This document shows positions 10,440 to 21,228 of a stretch of DNA of 64,000 nt, piece by piece. Origin of the DNA: Siphonodentalium dalli (Eukaryota; Mollusca; Scaphopoda; Gadilida; Siphonodentaliidae); the NCBI GenBank assembly GCA_032622095.1, contig CP136061.1, positions 90,016,983 through 90,080,982 of the forward strand. The letters are read 5' to 3'. Below the pieces are notes generated by a model, which was given only the letters and a program-made list of their open reading frames with translations, had not been told where the DNA came from and did not search any database. Within the stretch, counting starts at the first letter, position 1, and every line of letters begins with the position of its first letter. The position numbers and the translations under genes are program-made.

Positions 10440-11823
10440 GATGGATCCTAGTTGGATTTTCATGAGCTTGTGGCATATAACTTACTGGTGGGTGCTAGCA
10501 TTTTTCTGTTGCCTGTTATATGAAATCTTTTTACTTGTTCGGTGACAAAACAGACAATGCATCTTTAAGGCTTGAGCTCTACACATGTGATATTGTGAGT
10601 TCATCTTCATGCTATCTGCCCAACATTTTTATGAATACAACGAACATATGGCTCAGTGGTGAAAATTTATCTATCACCTGCTATCTGTTGGTAGCATTTA
10701 TCACCGAAAACATTCTGCATATACTGTTGTACTTATCCGTGCGATAGGCTAACTATCGGCAAGCCTTGAAATAGTGAGCCTGTCATTTGCAAAATGAGGT
10801 CCCCAGAGGGTGAACTTAGTGATGCTACCCCGCATAGTGGGCTAGCATCACCAAATTCACCCTCTGGGGACCTCATTCTTCTTAGGCCTTAACAGAATGA
10901 GGTTCCCAGAGGGTGAATTTGGTGATGCTAGCCCGCTATGCGGGATAGCATCACTAAATTCACCCTTTGGGAACCTCATTCTGCAAATGACAGGCTCACT
11001 ATTTCAAGGCTTGACTATCGGCGAAAATTATCACTGAAGTTCCCCCCCCCCCCCATACAATGTGGCTGAAAAGTGGCAACCGTTCTGTCACATATGCTAC
11101 CTATTGGCGCCATTTATCATTGAAATACTCTTCCACACATTGGCCGAAACAGTTGCTGACCAGTAGAAACTATTCGTCATAAGCTACCTGTCAGCAGCAT
11201 TTATCACTGAAATGGCCCTCCATATACTTGCTGAACTGTGGATACTGATCGGTTACATAATTATGCTACTTATCGGCAGCAGTTATGACTGAAAAGCTCT
11301 TCCATACATTGGCTGAAACAGTAGCTGAACAGTGGAGAATGGTCTGCCATACATATACAGTCCACCCCAGGAGACAGGAGCTATTGCTCTCGCACCCGTA
11401 GGCACTTATAATTTTCATTTCACAGGTGCTAAAATTTGCACTCATCCCTCTCTAGTGTCAAAATGCTTATGGTGACTGTAATTGTTGATTCAATATTGAA
11501 CTATTTTAAGGTTTATTTAGATCCTATCCCATCTCTGTCTAAATATGGGCATATGAAATAGGATGTAGGTCTATTATCTATCCTACAATGACATTTTGAG
11601 AGAAAAACCCAACTCAGTGAACTTAGTGAAATTATATTATGGGTGCAATATATTACACCATTATGGGTGCAGTTTTTACACCTGTCTTCTGAATTATGGG
11701 AGCAAATAAATGCCCTCACTGTGTTTTCCTCGTGGGAATGACTGCATATATGCTACATATTGGCGGCATTTATCCCTGAAGTGATCCTCCAGACACTGAC
11801 TGAACATTGAAACTGGTCCGTCA
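10440..11823 (-). repeat. Decayed tandem copies of the MEI4-like gene's last exon end
   Basis: Units of about 80-100 bp recur downstream of the MEI4-like stop codon at about 11743-11823, 11240-11340, 11160-11235, 11063-11150 and 10645-10740. Each resembles the complement of the final coding segment (phrases ATGCTACCTATCGG, GGCATTTAT, CTGAACAGTGGAAACTGG). Divergence is high, so the array is old. A family B element is inserted within it at 10760-11013, and a different stretch (11350-11740) with no assignable feature separates the units. Confidence 0.6.
10752..11021. mobile_element. Family B element with 8-bp target duplication (hAT MITE)
   Basis: The element (10760-11013) starts CAAGCCTTGAAATAG and ends with the complement. 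It is flanked on both sides by ACTATCGG (10752-10759 and 11014-11021), an 8-bp target duplication as hAT transposases make. Inside are two palindromic modules with GAGGTCCCCAGAGGGTGAA or GAGGTTCCCAGAGGGTGAA. At 254 bp with no frame it is a MITE. Confidence 0.85.
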
Positions 11824-11830
11824 CATTATG

Positions 11831-12217
11831 CTACCTATCGGTGGCATTTATTACTGAAATGATCCTCCATACACTGTGGCTGAACAGTGGAAACTGGTCC
11901 ACCACATGAACTAAACACGATTCCAACTTATCTTGCATGTCAGAGAGATACACAGCTTTGCCGCCGACACCATTTTTGTCCTTTTCGGGGCATTTTTGCA
12001 CACAGATTTCAAGTATTTTGAAGATGTGAAAAGTTTTTTCATACAAGTTGGGGTCGAGCTTTGAGAATGTGAGTTTTTTTTGACTGATTTGTTGCAGATG
12101 ATCGGAGAGTTTCTTGATTGCCGCTAATAAATTCTGTATTACTGATGAAAAGAGTTTTATTGATGACGCCAGTGTTAACAGAAGGTTAGAGTAATGTTCT
12201 GCTGCCTCAAATGAAGC
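11831..12217 (-). CDS. MEI4-like exon 3 (terminal)
   Basis: 387 nt from acceptor (pyrimidine-rich, TTTTTAG at 12218-12220) to TAG. It encodes ASFEAAEHYSNLL at the start and ends RIISVINATDR. The conserved C-terminal block FPLFSHSVWRI lies about 20 residues from the end. The final roughly 75 nt are the source of the decayed tandem copies downstream. Confidence 0.62.
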   Translation of the reverse strand, partial: ASFEAAEHYSNLLLTLASSIKLFSSVIQNLLAAIKKLSDHLQQISQKKLTFSKLDPNLYEKTFHIFKILEICVQKCPEKDKNGVGGKAVYLSDMQDKLESCLVHVVDQFPLFSHSVWRIISVINATDR

Positions 12218-14375
12218 CTAAAAAATAAAAATAAAGTATTAAAATATGAACAAGAAATATAGTCTGATGAGATGTGCATATAGAATATGTAGCTAATGTC
12301 ATCGCTTAGTCAGATGCACGTTTTGCCAGAATTTCCTGGTATTTAAAAATGTATTTTCTCAAAATTTCTTTGTGAAATTTGGTACAAGCAATTATTGTGA
12401 CACAATATTTAAGAACCATCAACCAATTGGATATTATAACCTCATTAACTTTGACTTTTATGGCATGAAAAATATTTAATGTTCAACCTCTCAAATGTAT
12501 TAAAATCCATTGTTTTTGTTGTCTCTTAATAATTGCTCAGATTCTAAAATAATGATGATATAATAAACTCAAGATTTTTTGCAAGATAGATCCAGAGAAA
12601 TTCTTTGTAGAAAATCTCTTGCCATTTTTGGCTGGATTTATGCAAAATGTGCGTCTCCCCCTTAAACTGTTTTCATCTATTGGGCGAAGCTCTGCCGATA
12701 CCAAATTTGTCTAAAATTGCAAAGTATTCTTCAACTTCCTTCTTTCAATTTGAATATTTTAATAAGGAGAATATGGGAAATATCATGATCATCAAATATT
12801 AGGGAATAAGTCACAATGACTTCTACCCCTTGTAAATAATATTACAACAGTTATTATACAGTATTATAAATCTAAACATTTGTATATAATGTTTCTTTTC
12901 AGCGATCGAATTGATATCTAACACCACAATGCTCGTTATCGAAAAGTTCCTTGAATTCTTTCAGAGATTTGGCCTCATCGACATGTTCAGGCAATGTATA
13001 AGAGAATGCACTGGCTTACACAGTCAAGGTAAATATATAAATGTATTCTCTTATATGTGCAAGGCTCCCTATGGGAGACTCACATATATAAGAGAGAATG
13101 CATTTGGCACAGGCTTTTCAAAAAATTTCATGAAGACCCCATCATGGAAGGGTTAATGCAGGGGGATTGTCACCATACCTTCCCTATTTCTGTAGAATTC
13201 TGTATTTTATCAACAAGCAGTTCAGACAGTTTCTGCAGCTGGCCGTCTATATCTTCATCCAGCGTTTCCATCTTATCCACCAGTTCAGCGGTACACACGA
13301 TAATCGGAACAGAATGTTTCCATATTGCTCGGGAATCATTCATTGAGATAGAAGTCAAAATAGCTCTAAGTGAATGTCTCATAGTTTTCTCCTCGAGTTC
13401 GTTGAGTTTCTTGCGACATTTTATATTTTTATTAAGTGCACGTATCTTCATACAGCTCTGTAGGAAATCTTCATTCCTCTTGATGGATTCTTTCATTCTT
13501 AATGGATGTTGAGGGGTTTCTCCAGAAGATGGAGGAGTTGGATAAATCTGTTCTGATGCAGATAGGGAATCTGAAGCTGTGAATATAAAGGTAATAGATA
13601 ACATATCAAAGATGGTGTATCTCTTCCCTTAACTTTCTGGCGCTATTAAGAAATAACTTTTCTCCAATTATTTTCTGTGAATTAGGACAGAATTTTGTAG
13701 AACATTACAGCATATTTGATAAAAAAAACTTTTATGTGAAATAGGTGGAACACCAGATGTTTCTCTTGTGTGTTTTGTTTTGTATTAGTTGAAACTTTAA
13801 GGCATCTTTAAGTAGGCTATTTTATTCTAAACCTATGATCCAGCAGGGGCACCAAAGCAACTGCCCCTCCACCAGGGGCACCAAAGCAACTGCCCCTCCA
13901 CCACAGGGGCACCAAAGCAACTGCCCCTCCACCACAGGGGGGGGGGGCATAAAATGCTCTTTCATTCTTCAAATAACAGCAAAATATATTTCTCAATGTT
14001 GAATCAATTCTCTTGTTAGTCACTTTATAATTCCAATCTTCATGTATGGAGGAAATAAAGATGTAATAATAATAAATTTAATAAACATTAATTCCTACAA
14101 ATCTGAAATTATGGTTGACTATGATATAGATCTATCAATAATTTACCACTGTGGTGTTTGAATGAGCTTGAATCCTCCGATGTGTCTAACTCTTTCAGCA
14201 TCATTTGTTGCTGTAGATGAAGCACCTCAGTCTGCAGACTGTCACATTTAGCTTTCCATTGTGACTGTGACATTCTGTACTTGTTGTATAAACTCTCAGC
14301 GTATACTCTACCCGTCATCCCTTCGGGCTTCGATCTGATCACAGCCAGCGCCACTGCAACTTTTATTCTGTTCAT
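11831..14375 (-). CDS. MEI4-like meiotic double-strand-break protein, three coding exons
   Basis: Coding exons 14375-14147, 13576-13179 and 12217-11831 join in phase to give a predicted 337-residue protein; vertebrate MEI4 is of the order of 385. The N-terminus (KVAVALAVIRSKPEG, then SQWKAKC and a leucine/glutamine heptad-like stretch) and the C-terminus (DQFPLFSHSVWRI) resemble MEI4 as I know it; this is recognition from memory, not a search. MEI4 acts in the nucleus with REC114 and IHO1 on meiotic chromosome axes to promote SPO11 break formation. The middle exon is helical and charged, as in the family. The first Met was chosen because it lies just after an acceptor and directly before the conserved block. 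The last exon end has been tandemly copied downstream. Confidence 0.62.
12990..13156. mobile_element. Family A fold-back element, partly deleted
   Basis: Contains the right palindromic module and the right end (CATCATGGAAGGGTTAA); the left end is reduced to CAATGTATAAGAGAATGC. Located in intron 2 of the MEI4-like gene, immediately beyond the exon 2 donor. Confidence 0.65.
13179..13576 (-). CDS. MEI4-like exon 2
   Basis: 398 nt between an acceptor (TATTCACAG, complement of 13577 on) and a donor (AAG|GTATGG at 13178). It enters in phase 1 and leaves in phase 0. The product is rich in K, E, L and S, with likely long helices (KCRKKLNELEEKTMRH, TAELVDKMETLDEDIDGQL). A family A element ends only about 22 bp beyond the donor. 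Confidence 0.62.
13608..13800 (+). repeat. Dispersed repeat L, copy 1
   Basis: Shares TGGTGTATCTCTTCCC and CCAATTATTTTCTGTGAA with 25060-25240 and with the sequence around 14436-15060. Class unknown; lies in intron 1 of the MEI4-like gene. Confidence 0.55.
13840..13937 (+). repeat. 31-bp tandem repeat, three copies
   Basis: The unit CACCAAAGCAACTGCCCCTC plus CACCACAGGGG is repeated three times. It is GC-rich unlike its AT-rich surroundings and ends in a G-run. Within MEI4-like intron 1. Confidence 0.8.
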
Positions 14376-14421
14376 GACTGTTTCTCGCTGTGATTTGAAA
14401 GTCGATTCCTATGATAGAGAC
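14147..14421 (-). CDS. MEI4-like exon 1 (5' UTR part plus first 76 codons)
   Basis: The exon begins after an acceptor (ATTGCAG on the minus strand, complement of 14422-14428), has a 46-nt untranslated leader, and starts MNRIKVAVALAVIRSK at 14375. It ends at the donor G|GTAAAT (14146) in phase 1. The acceptor implies at least one upstream non-coding exon that I cannot locate. Confidence 0.62.
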
Positions 14422-14435
14422 CTGCAATATAATTA

Positions 14436-15060
14436 GAAGACGGTGTATCTCTTCCCTGAAGTTTCTGTACTGATTCAGAGACATAAAAGAATAATTTTGA
14501 GTCCAAGAGACCAGGCATTAGGAAATAATTTGGTTCCATATGCTGGGACAGAAATTGATGCTAATGTATTTTTAGAATGTTACACTGAGCAGCTCTCCTG
14601 TGTTTGTTTTTCAATTGAAAGTCTATATGTTAAAGGGGTACTGTACCCCAAATCTGGCCATTTATGGGACCATCTACTTTTATACTCAATAGAATATATG
14701 CAACAAATGAATGAATTTGAGCCATGTGTTTATCGTGCAAAATCCACTCATGTGTACTCTGAACAATGGAAACAACATGTTAATAATAATGAAAAGGAAT
14801 TTATGGCTGGAGTCATAAAATCATTTTCATTATAATTGCCATGTTGTTTGCATCGTTCATAGAGCACATTTGTGTATTTTGGACTCATCCATGGCTCAAA
14901 TTCATTCATTTATTGCATATATTCTGTAGACTATAAAAGGAGATGGTCCCATATATGGCCGGATTTAGTGTACAGTACCCCTTTAAGACTCTTTTAAGTG
15001 AAATATGCTAAACGCGGATGTTTCTCTGGTACTTTTTAAAAATAATATTCAATGAAAACT
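14436..15060 (+). repeat. Dispersed repeat L, copy 2, split by element G
   Basis: The halves 14436-14629 and 14997-15060 match consecutive parts of 13608-13800, with the TTAA element between them. The open frame spanning 14443-14835 crosses both repeats and is not a gene. Confidence 0.55.
14630..14996. mobile_element. TTAA fold-back element G
   Basis: TTAA at both edges, ends AGGGGTACTGTACCCCAAAT and a near-complement (GTGTACAGTACCCCT). Arms of about 140 bp run into each other. The 4-bp TTAA duplication suggests a piggyBac-like transposase in trans. Confidence 0.75.
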
Positions 15061-15370
15061 TGCCTTCAGTCTAAGTGAACCCAATATCAGGGAATCCCAT
15101 TACTTTCAAAAAGTATTACGTGAGTGTCAGCCAACCACAAATTGTGGGCATTCGCTTCAAGATTCAGCCGCATCTAATTAGGAGATAGGTACCTGAAATT
15201 AATAATGCAAAGCGTAGGTGGTGACGTCATACTGCAGGGATTATTGTGCATATCACATTATATACATCATATTCCATAATGTATACCATTTGATGTAGAA
15301 AGCTCCTAAACAGTAAGCATTGTATTATCAACTTACCGAATAAACTGTGAACATGTTGTTTTTGTCAAGG

Positions 15371-15588
15371 TATAGTAATGCTCTAATTAATCGACCTCTT
15401 AACCAAAGCAGAATTATGGGTAACTTTTCAGGATTTAGTCGGAAATATGGCTTGTTGCCATTCATCGGAAAGCTCTCGGGGAGAGCTTTCCGATGAATGG
15501 CAACAAGCCATATTTCCAACTAAATCCTGAAAAGTTACCCTTAATTCTGCTTTGGTTAAGAGGTCGATTAATTAGAGCATTACTGTAC
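15371..15588. mobile_element. Family C fold-back element, complete
   Basis: A nearly perfect palindrome of 218 bp: TAGTAATGCTCTAATTAATC through GAAAGCTCTC, then the complement back to GATTAATTAGAGCATTACT. Ends and loop are intact. Compensating changes are mirrored on both arms relative to the 35.2-kb copy. Confidence 0.85.
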
Positions 15589-15808
15589 CAACGTGTGTTT
15601 TGTGTTTAAATTTGATTTGGTCTGTACTGCGGGTCTTAGTATTGTTCTAAATGAAAGGGGAATAACTATATTTCTTATTTGTGAATTATGATGCATTCTG
15701 GGTCAATAACAGGGGAAGTCTTGGTGTGAATCTGAGAATCTCTGTCACTTAGTGCGTCTATAACCGAAAGGTTCCTGCACTACAATATCTACAGATACAG
15801 AGATAGAT
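15589..15808. other. Short stretch with no recognisable feature
   Basis: About 220 bp between two mobile elements with no gene, repeat or regulatory motif that I can support. Confidence 0.4.
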
Positions 15809-16252
15809 ACTCTCGGGCTCCAAATAAAAGTGCAGGCCCCAATAATAGTGCAGGGGGGAATTCCATTGAAAGTTAATAAAAGTGCAGACCCAAATAATAG
15901 TGCAGGGGAAACTCTGAGCAAAACATCAACTGAATAAACATATTATTTTTACAGTTCATGTAGGTCAAGTATAGGAATCAACATAGTACGGTATATGTCA
16001 TGCACATGGTGTTTTATTCAGTATTTAAATGTTCACATGTGTGTCATATATTTGAATATGTACATGCATAAATATATAAACTCATCATTTTGGTATCAGA
16101 GTCATATAGAAATCTTGAGTTTGTGCTGATTTCAATTTTCATAGCCTCAAAATTAATAAACGTGCAGACCCAAATAAGCACTGTGCAGGGGGGGGGAATT
16201 TCCCAAGAAAATAATAAACGTGCATGCATGTTTATTTGGAGCCCAAGAGTAC
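15809..16252. mobile_element. TIR element H
   Basis: Ends ACTCTCGGGCTCCAAATAAA and TTTATTTGGAGCCCAAGAGT are inverted. The interior carries repeated phrases AAAGTGCAGGCCC and AACGTGCAGACCC next to G-runs. No frame is supported. Confidence 0.65.
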
Positions 16253-16764
16253 TTGGATGGACACTCCTAGCCCCCATTGGTTCTGTATTATGGTAGAATA
16301 TATATATATATTTGGTTCCTCTTCCAAATGGTATACTAGGGAATATGTTGTATATAATGTGATCTGTGCATTCGAAAATTAAGTGGGTCTTTAAACATTC
16401 TGATTATTTTTAAATTGAACTTCTTGCCCCCCAAAAAACCACATCCGCTGGGTAACATGTCACCACACCAAATTTGATTGAAATCAGTTGTGGCCTGGGA
16501 GAAAAATCGCAAACAGACAGATCCTATTCTTTTATATATATTATAGATATTTGGACATTTATGACTTCCCCCCCCCCCCCCCTTAGGCTTAGAGGAATCA
16601 CAGTCAATCATAGATCTGTCGTAGCAAGTACCCTTCTGCAAAACAGTCTGACTGGATGCCAAAAGCCATCATATTGACCGTAGGCTTATTAGTAATTAAT
16701 CCTAAAATGACTTAACAGTAAAACTAATCGTTATTAATATGTATCGATTCCGTGAATTTTTAAT

Positions 16765-17010
16765 TAATTAGGCATAAACAAAAAATAGCTTTGTTTCCGG
16801 TAACCCTCCCCTCCCCTCCTGTATCTACAATACATTAAGGAAGGGCTAGCTGTTATTAGTAATATTACCTTGTGCATTAAGGGAATTTAAAAAAATAAAA
16901 TAAATAAAAAATTTAAGAGGTCTACCCCCCCCCCCCCCCTCCCTACCCTAATGTTTTGCCATTCAGTTACCGGAAACGAAGGTACTTTTTTATTTGGCCT
17001 TAGGCTTAGC
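16765..17010. mobile_element. Fold-back element around poly-C tracts
   Basis: GTTTCCGGTAACCCTCCC near 16789 faces GTTACCGGAAACGAAGG near 16968, with flanking GCATAAACAAAAAATAG against its near-complement. The middle is T/A-rich with long C-runs at about 16926-16939. Confidence 0.55.
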
Positions 17011-19780
17011 AATCACTGTCATTGATTGGTCATCATTTATAAATAAATATATTATAAAGCTATAAAGTATAAAAATCATATTAGGTATTTAAACAAGTAA
17101 TATTTTATTCCTTATTACATATACTACAGCTTATATTTATATATCGCATGCTGAGTGAATCGGTGATTGGATCTTAAAAATACTCACAATCATTTTACAT
17201 GATTTGGGATTGGGCCCATTTTGAATTTTTGCCGATTTTGTCCCCTGACGGGCCTGAGCTGACTCCTGTCCTGACTGTCACTGAGTCGAGTGTTAATAAT
17301 ATACCTAAAAATAAAGAATACCGGTTATTTATTACATTATATTTTCGTTGAACTGACCTTTTGGCGGGATAAAAGTGTAGAACAGTTATGGTGTGTGGCT
17401 TAGGAAGCGTTAGATGTAGAAAATGTAAAGATATTTAAATTTTAAAGCAGTCATGACACGACAACTCATACTCATGTGACCTTGACCTTGGGAAATTCCA
17501 CTTTCCGATGTCGCTAGAATATCGGTATTATCGAGCATGGCGTGTGGTTACAAAATTTCTCATTGGGTACGAACTGCTCGCGCACCTGCCTAAAGATCGC
17601 CCAATCTTGAAAGTCTCCACATAACAACAGCATTACTTCCGATAACCATGCAAACTTTTATCGATTCAAATTATTTCCACTAAGCTACTGCATGGACGCA
17701 AAGACGTGGTTATGTGCATCTATATGCCTATATATACAGTTGTTGTGGGGCGCCATATTTATAGCATATAAAATCATGTGCAATTTCGTTTCCTCCCCCA
17801 CATTGGGTTTGAATTTTCGAACCGGTACCTTGAGGCTTTAAATTTGACCATTTTCAAATGATCCAGTACTTAAATGGTCAGAAAATTAGCAACAAATGCT
17901 CATTTCAAAACAATGTCAACCTATTTTCGGTATGAAATTACCACGTTCTGTTATTTGAGGCATGAAATTTGCAACCGTTAAAATGTTTTACCAAAGTTTT
18001 CGGTGAGCTCTAGAAATCCGACGTGTCGACACACGAGTCACTGTTATGATTAGGAACTAACATAAAATTCGAAAATAATATCCCCAACCCACCCACGTAC
18101 CTAATTGAGGTATAGACCGAGAAATTCCATTTGCATGCACTCCCTATATAGGGTTAGAATTTTCCAAAATTTTATGGTATATACCTTAAACTTTCCAACT
18201 GTTGGAAATCTCCATGCAGGCTCTGTAAACATATACACTCAGATTCAAACGGACACAATATGTTATATGGCCCGGGAAATCTCAAAACCTAACACGTACC
18301 CGTTTTAATTGGAAATAAGTACCGGTAAGTAGTAGATGTCTGTGTTTCTAAAGACAACAAATACTGGTTTAAAAACTTTGCAACTATAGCCTGTGATGTG
18401 TCATATGCAGGCATGGAATTTCCAACTGTTGAATATTATGGCCAAATAAGTTGGGATGACCCACCCTGTCGACCGCCATGGTTCAAGTCAGTATTAAATG
18501 TATAGGGCCTAAACTATACGAACAAGGCAGTCTGTAAGCAGGTGTAGCCTATATGGCCTATCTATAACATGCAGAATTAAATTCTGGTATGAAAGCTGCG
18601 AAAACAAATGATGGTCTTGAAAGTAAAATTCGATAGGGCCTATATACCAACGTGAAACCATCGTGTATGCATGATGTGCCTCATAATTTCGAAATCTAGT
18701 CATGCGACGCGAAACTTCATAACTCATAAATCCTCCGATATTAAAATAAAGTATTTTCAAAAGACGAATTATAACAATACTCAATATTGGAGATTAACGG
18801 CGGTCTCATGTATATAACGGTAACTTGTTTATGCACGCTAATCAGCGGGTGATTAACAAACAGGTCCATACACCTCGTTAAGGTGATTAACTCCACTCGG
18901 TGTGAGCTCTACTAAGATCGAAAACGGATTAACTCCTTATATAGGCCTACAATTGGAAACCAAACGGAGATCAAACATATTAATTGGCTTTGATCAACAA
19001 AATAATACTCGGGCGCGTGTATAGCAACGACCAACGGTGGTGTATATATATTGGAAATACTGAAACAAATTCTTCAGTTCAGCGAAAACACAAGCATATT
19101 CATTTTGAATACACAAGCCTACATCTAATACCAAAGTATGTGGTCACAATCTCTCAAATGCAATGGCTTCCAACTGATGAGTTGTTTCAAGAATTAGTGG
19201 TACATCTATATTGTCTGAGTGTGAAATCAGGAAACTATCAAACACTGCAACCCCCTTCGTCATGACAACACCCGTGAATTATAGACCGGAGTCTGCAGTA
19301 AACGTAAATTCCAGAATAAGTTACATTCAGGTAAGTGATTTTATCATTTGTATTTTGTATTTTGTCCCATGTTTAACGTGATCGAAGTTCCAACATTATT
19401 TTAAAGCGTGGCCCCGGGTTTTGGAAACATATTATACATCCATTTATTTCTGGCATTAGTGAACTTTTGAGAAACAAAAATTTACTATTTTCGAAACAAA
19501 ACTATATGAAAACTTCCAATGTTGCATCACAGGCCCCTGGGGGAAATTACTAACATACCAATATAGATTAAACCAGTGTAAAGGTTCCAATGATCGATTT
19601 TGGCTAAAACCACTAATAATTTTCCCCAGGGGCGTGCGTGTTGGAACTTGGACAGTCAAATTTAGGCCTGGATTTTCTTTTCGGAACTCCACTTCTGAGT
19701 TGTTTAGGAAATTAAACAGGGTTTGAGACAAATTGAGTTACATATACTAAATAGATATGGATTATATGACTGCTGTCAGT
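17011..19780. other. Unassigned AT-rich DNA
   Basis: No gene, element or array that I can support. One exon-like spot is an ATG at about 19263 followed by 22 open codons to a perfect donor (CAG|GTAAGT at about 19331), but nothing links it to another exon, so it is not called. Confidence 0.4.
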
Positions 19781-20775
19781 TTTATACACATAGTCGGATT
19801 CCTTATGTCGAAAAAAATGGTCGCGCGTTTTCGGAATGTTAAAAGCGATATGAGAACAGTTTCTTATATACCACCAGTCTGTCTATTTTCAGAATCTACC
19901 TGTTTCCAGCTTGATATTTTAGTAGAAATAGGTTTATGTGAGGCTTTTGTTTGTGTACCCCTCTATTTTTTCCCGTCCACCTGGTAATAAAAAAACATGC
20001 TATTATGCATAGCAAGTTCGGTAAGTGGCTTTCTTTGTTCTTAGAAATCGGAAAACATGGATAGATCTTGCCACAAGTTACTTAATTACATATCTTAATG
20101 TGGAATTTTATCATAAAATCATCAGATGAATTGTATTTATGACTGCATTTTCAATTTTCTTTCCCAAATATTAAGGTATTGTATATTCTTAAAATCAGCT
20201 ACATCACATATAGACGAACATGAACAATCTACAAGGATATCTTGATCATATGCCACAAACAAAACTTCGATACATCGATTTTTGGTAAAGATATCGCAGA
20301 AAAGCTAACCCTACCCCCTCCTCGCTGATTTTACAAATAAGATTCCTTTGGTCGAAAACAACGGTCGCGCCATTTAGGATTGTCTAAAACGACATGCGAA
20401 CGATTTATTTATCAATAGCGTGTCTACTTTCAGAGTGTACCTGTTTCCAGTTGAAATTTTATTTGGAAAAAAAATAATTTTTGGACTGTTTTAAGAATTT
20501 AAAGAGCGTTTTATTATACAAATATTAATCCTCATAACTAACTTTCTGGTGGATGTGCGAGTTGAAATTAACAAAATTATCAAATATGGCGGTCTACTTT
20601 CAGAGTCTACTTGTTTCCAGTCTGACATTTTAGTGGAAACAAATTGTTTGGACGGTTTAAAATTTTTAAAGAGCGTTTCCTGATTATACAGATATTACCT
20701 AACACGATTAGCTTTTTCATGAATGGTGCGAGTTGAAATTATGCACATATGTCAAGTATGACTCTGAAATGTACT
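19781..20775 (+). repeat. Diverged repeats of about 185 bp
   Basis: Phrases TCTACTTTCAGAGT, CTACCTGTTTCCAG and TTTAAAGAGCGTTT recur at about 19885, 20430, 20590 and 20660. TAGTCGGATTCCTTATGTC (19790) is found inverted at about 24620. Probably remains of one repeat family. Confidence 0.5.
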
Positions 20776-20990
20776 GTTGAGAATGGTGTCGTCAGATAAG
20801 TCTCCGCGGGAAGTGTACTACAGTTGGAAAACTAACGTTGGACCCAATAGAGAGTTTGACAATTTACTCAAATGTTCAGTGGTGGAACTTACTGGCTATC
20901 ATATATGCATGGCTCTTACGTGTAATCTATCGTAACTACAAATTCACTTGCAATATATTCAGGACACCAGATACAATAGTTGATAAAAAT
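20776..20990 (+). pseudogene. Possible remnant of a Cys-loop receptor ligand-binding exon
   Basis: An open stretch from an ATG at about 20776 reads SPREVYYSWKTNVG, then VVELTGYHICMALTCNLS, then meets TAA at about 20930. In another frame immediately beyond the stop comes RNYKFTC. The order V-Y-x-W, an ELTG-like block and a NYKFTC-like block resembles the region before TM1 of glycine/GABA-type Cys-loop receptors, which would require a small frameshift near 20928. This is a weak resemblance judged by eye; it may be chance. No transmembrane exon is seen nearby. Confidence 0.22.
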
Positions 20991-21127
20991 GTGGCTCACA
21001 TCAATCATATACATCACAATCACGTGCTTCAGTGATAATGTCCACTATTCTACAAATGTAATGTTTATCATGACTAAAGTTTCAGGATGTCGTTGTAAAA
21101 TTGATTGATGTTTTTTTTTTTCATCAG

Positions 21128-21210
21128 TTGACAAAATTAATGTTTATTGCCAGGACGAAGTACCGCATAAGACGGAGTTGTGTGCTAACAATTCTGCGAG
21201 TCATATTTCT
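21128..21210 (+). CDS. Exon-like segment, unassigned
   Basis: A pyrimidine-rich tract plus CATCAG precedes, and GTAAGTGT follows, an 83-nt segment with one well-behaved frame (DKINVYCQDEVPHKTELC, then ANNSASHIS; phase 2 in, 0 out). Strong splice borders make it a credible exon, perhaps extracellular from its paired cysteines and NNS glycosylation sequon, but no partner exon or family is recognised. Confidence 0.3.
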
Positions 21211-21228
21211 GTAAGTGTCAGTCAAAAC

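Noticed and set aside
14443..14835. Open frame of 130 codons on the + strand next to the MEI4-like start
   Set aside because: It crosses dispersed repeat L and a TTAA fold-back element and has no domain.
19263..19331. Possible first exon ending at a perfect donor
   Set aside because: Its phase does not join the orphan exon at 21128 and no other partner was found.
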